Below, one piece after another: positions 1 through 8,797 of a stretch of 64,000 nucleotides of DNA. The stretch comes from Dastarcus helophoroides. Taxonomy: Eukaryota; Arthropoda; Insecta; Coleoptera; Bothrideridae. Numbering within the stretch: position 1 is the first letter of the stretch; each line of letters opens with the position of its first letter. The DNA lies in assembly GCA_028583605.1 (NCBI GenBank), contig CM053327.1:3720001-3784000 (forward strand), in the 5' to 3' direction. The translations under genes were made by a program, and so were the position numbers. The notes beneath the pieces were generated by a model. It saw only the letters and a program-made list of their open reading frames with translations. It made no database searches and was not told where the DNA came from.

Positions 1-749
1 AAAACTTCAGTCAGTTATTAAATTAGAATGCTTTGACGACAAGCTTTGATGATTTTACTGGTCGATTGCCCGCACCGTACTGAAACTGAAATTATAGCGT
101 TTTAACACCACTTCAGTAGAAAATAGACCATAATAAATCATTTTTGAAAGTCACTAACATCAGTTCTTTCAAACCACCTAACGAAACTTCTACACGGTTT
201 AAGCACCCTTTAAACGCGTTCGACAGTATCGCAGCTAAAATTTTATCTCTGAATGGTCGTCTTTGTTGAGATAAAAAACCCGTGTTGCGAACCGATGATG
301 CACTTTGGAGGGGAGTTCTGGAAATAGTATCGGAAAGTCCTAACGTAAAATAGAAATAAAAGTTTCATTTTGATACTGAAAAGACCGAAATAGAATTTGC
401 AAGAATAGAACGAGTCCTTAAATTTTTCGAGTCGCCCCAAAACTTGACAGATTTACACATAGTGTCGCGCGTCATTTCCTCTGCTTTCAATATCACGATT
501 TATTTGTTTATTTTGCTGAAAGAACGCACATGTTATGGACAATTGGGGATTTTATCGGTTGTTTTGCGCTCATGTTATGACGTTAAATATAGCCGTCGTA
601 ATTTCAAACCTTTGTTTCATTAAAGTACAGCGTGTACAAAAATTTCTCTTCGCAAATAATGGCACAGTGAAAATTATTGCGCGACCGTTCATCCGCTCAA
701 TTTATATACAAGATTAAAAATCCAAGTCAATTTAATAACTAAATTGGTT
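1..749. other. No gene or recognised repeat
   Basis: Moderately AT-rich sequence with only short chance ORFs that lack recognisable motifs. I see no splice-flanked coding pattern, RNA gene or transposon end before the mariner terminal repeat at 751. Confidence 0.5.
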
Positions 750-750
750 A

Positions 751-1625
751 TACGAGGGTAAATCGAATATGAACCAGAATTTGTTTTTAAAAATTGAATA
801 ATACAAGATACGTATATGAAAGTTGTTAACTATTTTTATTTTACACAATCTTCTCATTTTGTTAGGAATTTTTCCCAACGAATTGGGAGTTTTTTAATGC
901 CATCATCATAAAAAGAAGGGAGGTGTGTTTGTAGCAAATTGCGCACAAATTTCTCAACAGAGCTTCTTTCAGTAGCCCAAACATATGATATTCGCATGGT
1001 GATAAGTCGGGACTATAAGGAAGGTGTTCTAATGTTCCCCAATGCATTTCCTCTAATTTTTGATGTGTCAAATCGGCTGAATGGGGGCGGGCATGGACGT
1101 GAAACAAATCATATTTCTGACCGAATATTCTCTTCCGCCGATATGCACGTTTTGCTTTACCAATAGTTGGCAGTAGTAGGCGGCATTAACAGTACGATGT
1201 TCAAGCAGGAAATCGACGTGCATAATTCCTTTAAAATCCCAAAACACTGTCGCCCATGAGCACTCCCAAAGTTTATACCTATCTGAGCTGCAATTTCACC
1301 AACAGTTAAACGGCGATCACCTTCCAAAAGGCGTAGAACAGCGTTAATCCTGTCCACAGTTACACTGGTCCGAGGACAACGGACATGGGGTTCATTTTCA
1401 AATTTAGTTCGTCCTCCCAAAAATTTTTTGTGCCATTCATACACTTGAGTTTTCTTCAAACAAGTATCCCTAAACTCTGCTTCTAGTCTACGAAGAATTT
1501 CGACGGGGTTTACACCTTCAACGGCAAGAAATTTAATAATAATGTTCTGCGCAACGCTGCGGATGAACCTCTTGCTCACTCACTGTATTTACAACTGACG
1601 AACGGCGAGAACGGAATTAAGCTAG
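751..1625 (-). mobile_element. Mariner-like transposon, internally deleted copy
   Basis: The left end carries the terminal motif TACGAGGGTAAATC, which is found inverted at the right end of the second copy (62960-62973). The minus strand at 1157-1579 encodes the N-terminal helix-turn-helix region of a mariner transposase (FLGGRTKFENEP, LTVGEIAAQIGI). The minus strand at 862-1107 encodes the C-terminal catalytic end (ARPHSA, YSPDLSPCEYHMFG). Between them about 280 bp present in the second copy are missing: the sequence jumps near 1250 to the GAGCACTCCC motif. Two catalytic aspartates are substituted: the Asp of the HDNA motif reads Val, and the last Asp (CDYH in the sister copy) is Glu. The right end diverges from the sister copy after about 1620, so no right terminal repeat is visible. 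This is a dead copy. Confidence 0.85.
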
Positions 1626-1995
1626 AGTTTCCTACAGAACGGTAACGTAAAAGAGCGACCATAATGTTACGTCGAGTGACGTCACCAAAGGCCGTGTAAG
1701 TGCTTGTAATAGGCAGTGTTTTCCTACAGAACCTTAGGGGCTACCGGTTCGAAAAAGTACGGCGACCCTACTTTCGAAGCGACCTCTGTGTACGGTGAGG
1801 ATAATGCAAGCACGATTTTAGACGCTACGTTGCCTTTTTACGTTGGAATGTAGCTACTATGATTTATTAAACTTTTTTATTATTATGTACACATGCAGGA
1901 TGTTTTATATAATATTTTATCTCCTTTTTACCTTATTCAATTTTTATTAAATAAAAAGTTTGAAAATACCAAATGCCATAGAATTTGTTCTTCAA
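1626..1995. other. No gene seen
   Basis: A less AT-rich stretch to about 1850 with a repeated TTTCCTACAGAAC motif (near 1629 and 1729), then AT-rich sequence. No coding pattern or known element is recognised. Confidence 0.4.
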
Positions 1996-1999
1996 TATG

Positions 2000-2976
2000 A
2001 TGAACATTTTTCATACTTTTCGAAACAATTTTAAAATTTTACAGATATAATCTTAAAACTAGAAGTCTAAGAACATATTTAATTGTTTTAATTTCCAGTT
2101 ATATGATATAGTGCAAAATTAAATTAGGTATATGTCAGTTTATGAATTGACATCTTTAGAGTTTTTATTTGTGTTTATTGCCACATTAGATTCTGAAGGA
2201 TTTTTTGTTGAACATTTTTTCAATATCTCAGAGTCTTCTCTAGGAATTTCAATGTAATATAAACAATATTTAGAAATAATTACCATGGCAATAATCCCTT
2301 TGCCTGCGGGCATTTTGATGGCAATAAACATGTAATTAGACTCTACAGGGTGTTTTTGAAAAAATGCCATTACTGAAGGCGCATAATTTTTGAACGATTT
2401 TAAGAAAAAAAGTTTATATCTGCATACATCATGACCAAAACTAATTTTGGTCAACCAAACAAATCTTTAATATAACCAAAAAATGACAGGCTTAAATACA
2501 ACTTTGGCAACTAAAGAACAGAAGAAAAAACACGTTCCCCAAAATGACCTAGAATTTGTTCTTAAATCTGATGGATATGGATATGTTATCTTTAGTTTTT
2601 ATTCATGTTCATTGCAAAATTACATTCTGAACAATTTTTTCTTGAAACTTTTTTCAATACCTCAGATTTGTCTCCAGTAATTTCAATACAATGTAAACAA
2701 TATTCATAAATAATTACGATAAGTATAATCCCTTGTCCTCCGAGGATTCTGATGGTTATACAAATTTAGTTAGAGTATAAGAACGAATCTGTTGTGAATC
2801 ATTCGAGGTTATCAATTTTAGAGAGAAATTTTGTCTTGCCAAACGGTACACTTTATCCATTGATAAGACAGATTTTTAGTTCTCAGCTACGTTGCCAATT
2901 AAAAAAAACATCATGACCAAAATGATTTTTGTCGATTAAAATACCTCTAAATATAACCAAAAAATTATATATACAT
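2000..2976. repeat. Diverged tandem repeat, about 480-bp period
   Basis: Two successive units align in the same orientation: the segment around 2130-2470 matches that around 2580-2955. Shared landmarks include CAATATCTCAGA/CAATACCTCAGA (about 2220 and 2655) and ATCATGACCAAAA followed by AATATAACCAAAAAAT (about 2428 and 2910). The landmark spacing gives a period near 480 bp. A third unit begins near 2950 and continues after the nested foldback and Penelope-like insertions at 6330. Confidence 0.6.
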
Positions 2977-3839
2977 ACAGGGTGTTTCTAAAATCATGCG
3001 ACAAAATTCAGGAGGTGATTGCTCGTATGAAATTAAGATGGGTCTTTCCTATAAAAAAATTTCCTCGGCCCACCACTTTCCGAGATATCACCCTTAAAAG
3101 ATGGTGACTAAAATTGAGTTATTATTATTATTATTTTTCAATAAAGCCAGAAACTTGAAATTCTGTAATTTTCGTGCACTCGCAAAGGACTAACCACGGG
3201 TATTTTTTCAATATTCCTGTTACATTATACGGGGGTGAAATTAGCAACCCTTACTTTATTTCATATTAAAACTTTTTTTCGAGATGAAGTTTTATGAAAT
3301 AAAATTTACCTTAAAATCCCTTGTTTTATTTAAATTTTTTTTTTATTCTTAAATCGTATTACATTTTACATCTTTACTGTTTTACACTCAATGTATTAAA
3401 CAAAAATTATAAATTATGGTGTTTATTTTTTTTTTCTCTGCAGCTATTGGTTTTGGGAAAAAAATTTAAGAATAAAAAAAGTTTTAAATAAAACAAGGAT
3501 CTTAAGTTAAATTTTATTTCATAAAACTTCATCTCGAAAAAAAGTTTTGAAATGAAATAAAGTAAGGGTTGCTAATTTCATCCCCGTATAATGTAACAGA
3601 AATATTGAAAAAATACCCGTGGTTAGTCCTTTGCGAGTGCACGAAAATTACAGAATTTCAAGTTTCTAGCTTTACTGAAATTTAAAAAAAAAATAAAAAC
3701 TGAATTTTAGTCACCATCTTTTAAGGGTAATATCTCGGAAAGGGGTGGGCTGAGGATATTTTGTTATAGGAAAGACCAATCTTAATTTCATACGAGCAAT
3801 CACCTCCTGAATTTTGTCGCATGAATTTAGAAACACCCT
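2977..3839. mobile_element. Foldback element with ~375-bp inverted arms
   Basis: The left arm (2979 to about 3354) is the near-perfect reverse complement of the right arm (about 3463 to 3839), leaving a ~108-bp spacer. The left end reads ACAGGGTGTTTCTAAA. The arms include the block around TACGAGCAATCACCTCC and its complement, and run through GAGATGAAGTTTTATG. No ORF is present, so the element is non-autonomous. Its original right end was split by the Penelope-like insertion: the matching terminal motif lies at 6316-6329. A transcript would fold into a long double-stranded hairpin. Confidence 0.85.
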
Positions 3840-4228
3840 AAAAATTAAAACACAGAACTTGTCCCCTGAAACCAAGAAAGATTAAAAAACACAACAAAGG
3901 TTGCTCTAACGCGTTTCGACAGCCAAGCTATCATCTTCAGAGAGAAACTAACATCTAATCTTAAAATTAACCCTTATATACTAAGAATATTCACTTCGTG
4001 CGTGATCGGCCTCACCCGAAAGCGCATCCAATCATATACGTCGTTGTGTCACAATTTCTTATTTATCAACCTTAACTATTTTTAACAGAGATGAATGGCC
4101 TAAAGGTCCAGCGCAACCATTCATAAGGTTGTTTCCAACCTTATGGATGGCTAAGCTCTCACATGCATTTAACTACTCTTAACAATTTTATATTATTATC
4201 TATCCTATGATCTAATTCAAAAGCATGT
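3840..4228 (-). repeat. PLE terminal repeat (pLTR), same orientation as the ORF
   Basis: This segment is the reverse complement of 5885-6315 apart from substitutions and about 30 terminal bases present only on the right. It follows the GIY-YIG end on the minus strand and contains a hammerhead motif at 3904-3944. Fragments of the same repeat occur at 17087-17236, 40215-40300 and 61088-61215. Confidence 0.85.
3904..3944 (-). ncRNA. Hammerhead ribozyme motif, PLE family I, intact core
   Basis: Read on the minus strand: stem I strand CTCT, core CTGAAGA (matches CUGANGA), stem II hairpin GATAGC/GCTGTC with one U-G pair and a single U before it, GAAA, the self-complementary stem III ACGCGT, the unpaired T at the predicted cleavage position, and the second stem I strand AGAG. 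All conserved core bases are present. The 6-nt palindromic stem III suggests activity as a dimer, as known for PLE hammerheads. Activity itself is inference. Confidence 0.75.
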
Positions 4229-5880
4229 CGAGCCCACTTGACTTCTCAGTTCTTCCGTACCTCAAATGAGCCAAATGTTCTTTCAGTCGGATTTTAAGAG
4301 ATCGTCTAGTTTGCCCGACATACTTTTGAGGACAATCCTTACATGATATTTGGTAAATACCAGACTTATCTGTTTGCTCTTCTTTATCCTTTAAACTACC
4401 CAAAAGCGAATTGAATTTTCCGTTAGAAGTATAAATAACCCGAAAGCCCTGGTTTCGTAAAATTCCACCCAAACCCTGCGTGAGTGAGGGTTCAAATGGA
4501 AGTGAGACGAATTTAAAGTTTTTGTTTTCATCAGCTCGGAAAGTTGTAGTATTCACCAATCCACATTTGAATTTTTTCTTATTAATACATATCTAATCCA
4601 TACCCTAGGAAACAAACTACATTCATTTTTAAGACGACTTTCAAAAACACCCATGAAGAGCTCAGCCATGAAAGGTGACAAAGGATTTCCCATGGCTGCT
4701 CCCTCAAGTTGCTCATAAAATTCGTTATTGATTTGGAAATGATTTTGATCCATACATATTTTCGTTAATAAAATATATTCGTCAATAATTTTGCCTGAAA
4801 GGTTATTAGATTCCAGCAGATCTCGAAGCTATAATAAAGTTTGAGGTATGGGTATACTGGGAAAGAGGGAAGAAATATCAAAAGAAACCAGCATTTCACC
4901 ATCCAACATTCTGAATTTTCTGTACAAACTCTTGGGAATTCTTGACTGACAAACTGAGTTGTTGGAATTCTAATTTGCTGAATTCTTTTACTAGCCATTT
5001 TGATAAATTATAGGTCGGTGCTCCAATAGCTGATACAATTGGTCTCACCGCCTTTCCGAGTTTATGTATTTTTGGCAGACAATATAATTTAGGTACAGTG
5101 GGGTTAGATACATGAAGGGATCTTTTTAAAATTGGAGTAATAAGGTTGTTACTTTTGTCGAGCACTTTTTTCAGCCCGCTTAACATTTTACTCAAAGGGT
5201 TCTTCTGTAATTTTTGATATGGGCCATTACTAATGAGTGTGTCAACTCGTTCGTAATAGTCCTTTTTATCTAGAATACAACCTTATTACCTTTATCTGCC
5301 TTTACATAAAAACAATCTTTCTCTCGTAGTCTTTTGACAATATGTCTGTTCGTTACGTGTGATGGTTTTACGTTTTTTAAATTTCTAGAGAGCTTTTATC
5401 TGCAAGCCTCCCTCACATAGTTTTTAGTGTCGTCCGCCATGGAACTCAAGGAGCTCTCAATGGACAAAACAACATCTTCCAAACTAGTGCTGGAGGATGG
5501 CAGGGCGTAATTGAGCCCTTTATTCAAAAGGCTTAATTCAGATTTGTCAAAATCCTGCGCAGAGAGGTTTTTTACAATATTAATATTATTATTTTTCTGA
5601 GAAGAATGTTCTTTAAGGGCACCTAATTTGAATAATTTCTTCTTGAGAATGTTCGACTTTTGTCTAACCTTCTCAGAGATTTTCCTCTGAAATTCACAAA
5701 ATTCTACAAATTCATATTCACTTAAATTACTGGTTAATTCTAAGTAAAGTCCATAAGATTGCAACTCAAGCTTACTTCGTTTACTGTACTGACGATATAG
5801 TTCCAAATCAAGCCATTTTTGTTTAGCTGTGTGCGTAACTTCGTTTGTCACTGGACAATTGACAGGTAAACTAATGTTGA
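4212..5880 (-). pseudogene. PLE reverse transcriptase / GIY-YIG endonuclease, frameshifted
   Basis: Order on the minus strand: an N-terminal block with LLNKGLNYALP (5396-5851); a KADKGNKVV block (about 5270-5330); RT motifs LYCLPKIHKLGKAVRPIVSA and PTYNLSKWLV (4990-5120); LEGAAMGNPLSPFMAELFMG (about 4640-4720); RYV, where the catalytic YVDD should follow but the frame is lost (about 4600); and a GIY-YIG domain with GIYQISCKDC and YVGQTRRSLKIRLKEHLAHL (about 4250-4370). The domain order is that of canonical Penelope. Several frameshifts and stops break it, and no ATG follows the upstream in-frame stop near 5900. It would normally make cDNA by target-primed reverse transcription; this copy cannot. 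Confidence 0.88.
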
Positions 5881-5884
5881 TGAT

Positions 5885-6315
5885 GATGCTTTTGAATTAG
5901 ATCATAGGATAGATAATAATATTAGATTGTTAAGAGTAGTTAATAAAAATTATATGTTAAATGAGCTTAGCCATCCATAAGGCTGGAAACAATCTTATGA
6001 ATGGCTGTGCTGGACCTTTAGGCCATTCATTTCTGTTAAAAATAGTTAAGGTTGATAGATAAGAAATTGTGACACAACGACATGTATGATTGGATGCGCG
6101 TTCGGGTGCGGCCGATCACGCACGAAGTGAATATTCTTAGTATATAAGGGTTAATTTTAAGATTAGATGTTAGTTTCTCTCTAAAGATGACAGCTTGGCT
6201 GTCGAAACGCGTTAGAGCAACCTTTGTTGTGCTTTTTAATCTTTCTTGGTTTCAGGAGACAAGTTCTGTGTTTCAATTTTTGAAGATAACCAAGGACCAG
6301 TCCGTTCCATCAAAC
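5885..6315 (+). repeat. PLE terminal repeat, inverted copy
   Basis: Reverse complement of 3840-4228, with extra terminal sequence ending AAGGACCAGTCC before the target duplication. The same terminus appears at 61195-61212, which supports it as the true outer end of the pLTR. Confidence 0.82.
6177..6217 (+). ncRNA. Hammerhead motif, PLE family I, core-mutated
   Basis: Stem I CTCT/AGAG, a perfect stem II GACAGC/GCTGTC, GAAA and palindromic ACGCGT are present, but the core reads CTAAAGA. The essential G of CUGANGA is A, so self-cleavage is expected to be lost. Confidence 0.7.
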
Positions 6316-6329
6316 TTAGAAACACCCTG
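6316..6329. repeat. Displaced right end of the foldback element / PLE target duplication
   Basis: TTAGAAACACCCTG here is the inverse of the left foldback terminus at 2977-2990. Its first 13 bases repeat 3827-3839. The simplest reading is that the PLE inserted into the last bases of the foldback arm and duplicated them. Confidence 0.7.
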
Positions 6330-6560
6330 TATATATAATATCCTAAAATACAACCTTGTCAACTAAAGTAAAGAAAAATACGTTCTCTAAAAATAATTTT
6401 TGTTAACTAAAAGTGAAGTGACACGTCTCAAAATTTCTTTGTCGACTAAAAGGAAAACAACAAATAAATATAGTTTTTGACTACTAAAAAAATTATAGAA
6501 AATTAGAACAATACAGCTCAAATCGTGACAATTTTACAGCCGTATTGTCGGCCGACGTAC
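6330..6560. repeat. Continuation of the ~480-bp tandem repeat
   Basis: ACAACCTTGTCAACTAAAG followed by AAATACGTTCTCTAAAAA (6351-6399) matches ACAACTTTGGCAACTAAAG with its downstream CACGTTCCCCAAAA (2499-2545). Together with 2950-2976 this rebuilds a third repeat unit interrupted by the nested elements. Confidence 0.5.
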
Positions 6561-6675
6561 TCTACATCAATGTTCACCGTCAAGGCGACCGTTTTGTCCT
6601 CGACCGCTGCATGGCATAACGCGGCAGTCAAATGACGGCAGTTCTTTTACGTTGCCGCTTTGTATGAAACCGTAG

Positions 6676-6772
6676 CTTTAGCTTGAGCGAGGTGATCACT
6701 TGATATCCCTCCCCTAACATGTCTAAGAGTATGCGCGCACTCCAGATGCTTTCATGGCGACATGATAGAAAT
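6676..6772 (-). mobile_element. Solitary mariner right-end fragment
   Basis: The segment with AACATGTCTAAGAGTATGCG and CATGGCGACATGATAGAAAT matches the right end of the mariner copy at 61755-62973 (62888-62945), where the same phrases precede the terminal repeat. Here the terminal TACGAGGG motif is absent, so it is a truncated remnant. Confidence 0.7.
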
Positions 6773-7640
6773 GGTTCACAGTAGAATTTCATGTTTATTT
6801 CTCAAAACAACTTTTTTTATGATAAACGTTAATAAACATCCTACACAAACAAAAATACCACAAAAACAAAATAATAACAGATGCCCAACCTAAAGTGATA
6901 GATTTTTCTGATGTTTGTCAAATTCAAATTATGCTACGCTGATCAAATTAGTATTAAATTCAAATACAGCTGTACAGCTTGTTCAGAAAGTAATGGGACT
7001 CTGAAGGAATACAGCTTCTTAAGATCAAATAAAACTGATTTAGACAAACTTAGCTAAGTCCATCTTTAAGATGTTACAGAGTTTCGAAGAAAAACTTTCT
7101 TTGTAGTTTTGGGTCTAATTGAGAAATGAAACGTCCAATCGTGTTGACATTTGGTATATTTATGTTTTAGATAAGTTCAAGCATTACAAAGCATTAAGTA
7201 GTGTCGCATATTGTGGAGGGCGCTGTCGGCGCTGTTTTTTTTTTGTATCTAATTTTTATCGCATCTTTTTTGCCGGTCCTATTCTGATACGTTAGACTAA
7301 AAATTATGATAGAACAATCAATTTTGCGTAGAAAAGCTATATCTGTTTCCAGGACCGTGCCGTGCTATTATGCAAAGAGGCAACCATAAAAAGGCGGCAT
7401 AAGCAGCTAAATCAAGATAATATTTGATCAAATTTATGAAAAAAGTCCACAACTCTTTGTGGACAAAATTTCGAATTTAAATCAGCAATTTTGCTAAAAT
7501 AATTTAAAATTTGGATTACATGGAAATTAACAGATACAAAGTCGAAAATTTTCAAAAACTTTTCTTGAAATTAAGAAAAGTTCGACATAAAAAAGTGGAC
7601 AATTAAATTTCAATTTCGCAAATCTATTTAACAAATTTCG
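6773..7640. other. No gene seen
   Basis: AT-rich sequence with scattered short ORFs. No motif, splice pattern or transposon border is recognised. Confidence 0.4.
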
Positions 7641-7740
7641 AAGCACTGACTGACAGACAGCACAGAGCCTAAACAAGTGGGTCTAGGAGCACGAAATTTC
7701 ATATATGTGTTTCCTGCAATACGTAGGTAAGCGCTAAGAG
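7641..7740 (+). repeat. Dispersed conserved block (GACAGACAGCRCAGRCYWAA type)
   Basis: The stretch with ACTGACTGACAGACAGCACA, then TGGGTCTAGGAGCACGAAAT and GTAGGTAAGCGCTAAGAGAA recurs in shorter form at 16383-16492 (minus) and 49893-49965 (plus). At each place it borders AT-rich degenerate arrays. Similar blocks occur inside insect Helitron-like interspersed elements; assigning it to that class is inference. Confidence 0.5.
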
Positions 7741-8228
7741 AAAATTTTTCAGAATTCAGCCTCTAAGGTGGTAAAAATAAGCATTGACGGATAGGCGATT
7801 TTTATGTACATAAGATTGTGTTAAAAGCTACTTATAAGATAATATAGTTGCTTAATATGCTTTCATACAAAGTTATCCAAATTTTTGGAGGTTACTAGTA
7901 CATACTTCGTCTTTTTTACAAATTCGTTTCCTTCAACCTCTAAAAATGTAAGTTTCAAACTCGAAATTTTGGCTTTAATTTGGTACTTCCAATATTTAAA
8001 TGGAAATGTGGAGGAACATTTTCTATTTAAACATGTTGAAGTTTCTTCTCGAAATTTCAAGTTTATAGTCAAAATTTCTGCACATAATCTAAATCTTAAG
8101 TAGATTTTTCCTCAAAGTGTTTTCCAAAAATTTTCGCCTAAAATATTAAATTTTTATTTTATCGAAATTAAATATTTTTTCCAAATTCTAAATATTTACT
8201 GAAATTTTGAGAAGCAGGTGGAAATCCT
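7741..8228. repeat. AT-rich degenerate array
   Basis: Runs of AAATTTC, TTTCAAA and GAAATTT motifs at irregular spacing. The overlapping ORFs on both strands at 7863-8103 come from this composition and carry no domain. Confidence 0.4.
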
Positions 8229-8797
8229 CACTAATATATAAATGCGAAAGTGTATTTGTCTATTTGTTTGTCCGCTTCAGTGTTACCAGATTTCACGCGC
8301 TTTCTCGATGCTCTACTCTCGTGGATATGGCACGACTCATTTTCTATGTAAATAAATGCAAAATTTGACAATGACAACACGACGACGGCGTCATCTAACG
8401 ATGAGGGTTCAAACTTAATTTAACCTTGCAGGTAGGATTTTATTTTTGACAGCGTCATAACGCGATAGGGAGCAACTCCCTATCTTCTCGGCTTCTCTGC
8501 GGTGATAGTTGCCAGATATTCCATATTTTACGGCTTCTTTCATATTTTGGTAAATTCGTATTTGGAAAAAAAATATTCTGTCATTTAAAGACTGCAACGT
8601 GACACAAATTTCATAAATAAGAAAGCATATTTAATCGGCAGCACTATCTATTACAGAGACAAGCAAAAACATTAAAACACATAAATTGATTCATCATTAC
8701 AAGAAATTTAAAAATATTCTTTAATGTTGGACAGTTTTTCTGTTAAATTCTAATTATTCACTTAAATCGGCAGACAAAATCACAGGTAATAGCTAGT
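8229..8797 (+). mobile_element. Helitron-like non-autonomous element
   Basis: It starts ACTAATATATAAATGCGAAA followed by T/G-rich GTATTTGTCTATTTGTTTGT and ends GGTAATAGCTAGT. This head and tail match the general form of short insect Helitron-like elements (head with ATAAATGCGAAAG, tail ending CTAGT). There is no ORF of note, no Rep or helicase motif, and no terminal inverted repeat, as expected for a non-autonomous derivative. Confidence 0.55.

Larger units (their letters stand above)
3840..6315 (-). mobile_element. Penelope-like element (PLE), nearly complete
   Basis: The minus strand carries a decayed ORF with a Penelope-type N-terminal region, reverse transcriptase and C-terminal GIY-YIG endonuclease (4212-5880). 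It is flanked by ~390-bp terminal repeats in inverted orientation (3840-4228 and 5885-6315), each with a hammerhead-like motif. The whole element is bordered by a 13-bp direct repeat TTAGAAACACCCT (3827-3839 and 6316-6328), which I read as the target-site duplication within the right end of the foldback element. Inverted or rearranged terminal repeats are common in this superclass. Confidence 0.88.

Noticed and set aside
6970..7010. TTGTTCAGAAAGTAATGGGA resembling a mariner end
   Set aside because: No inverted partner, no transposase and no TA-bounded element could be found around it.
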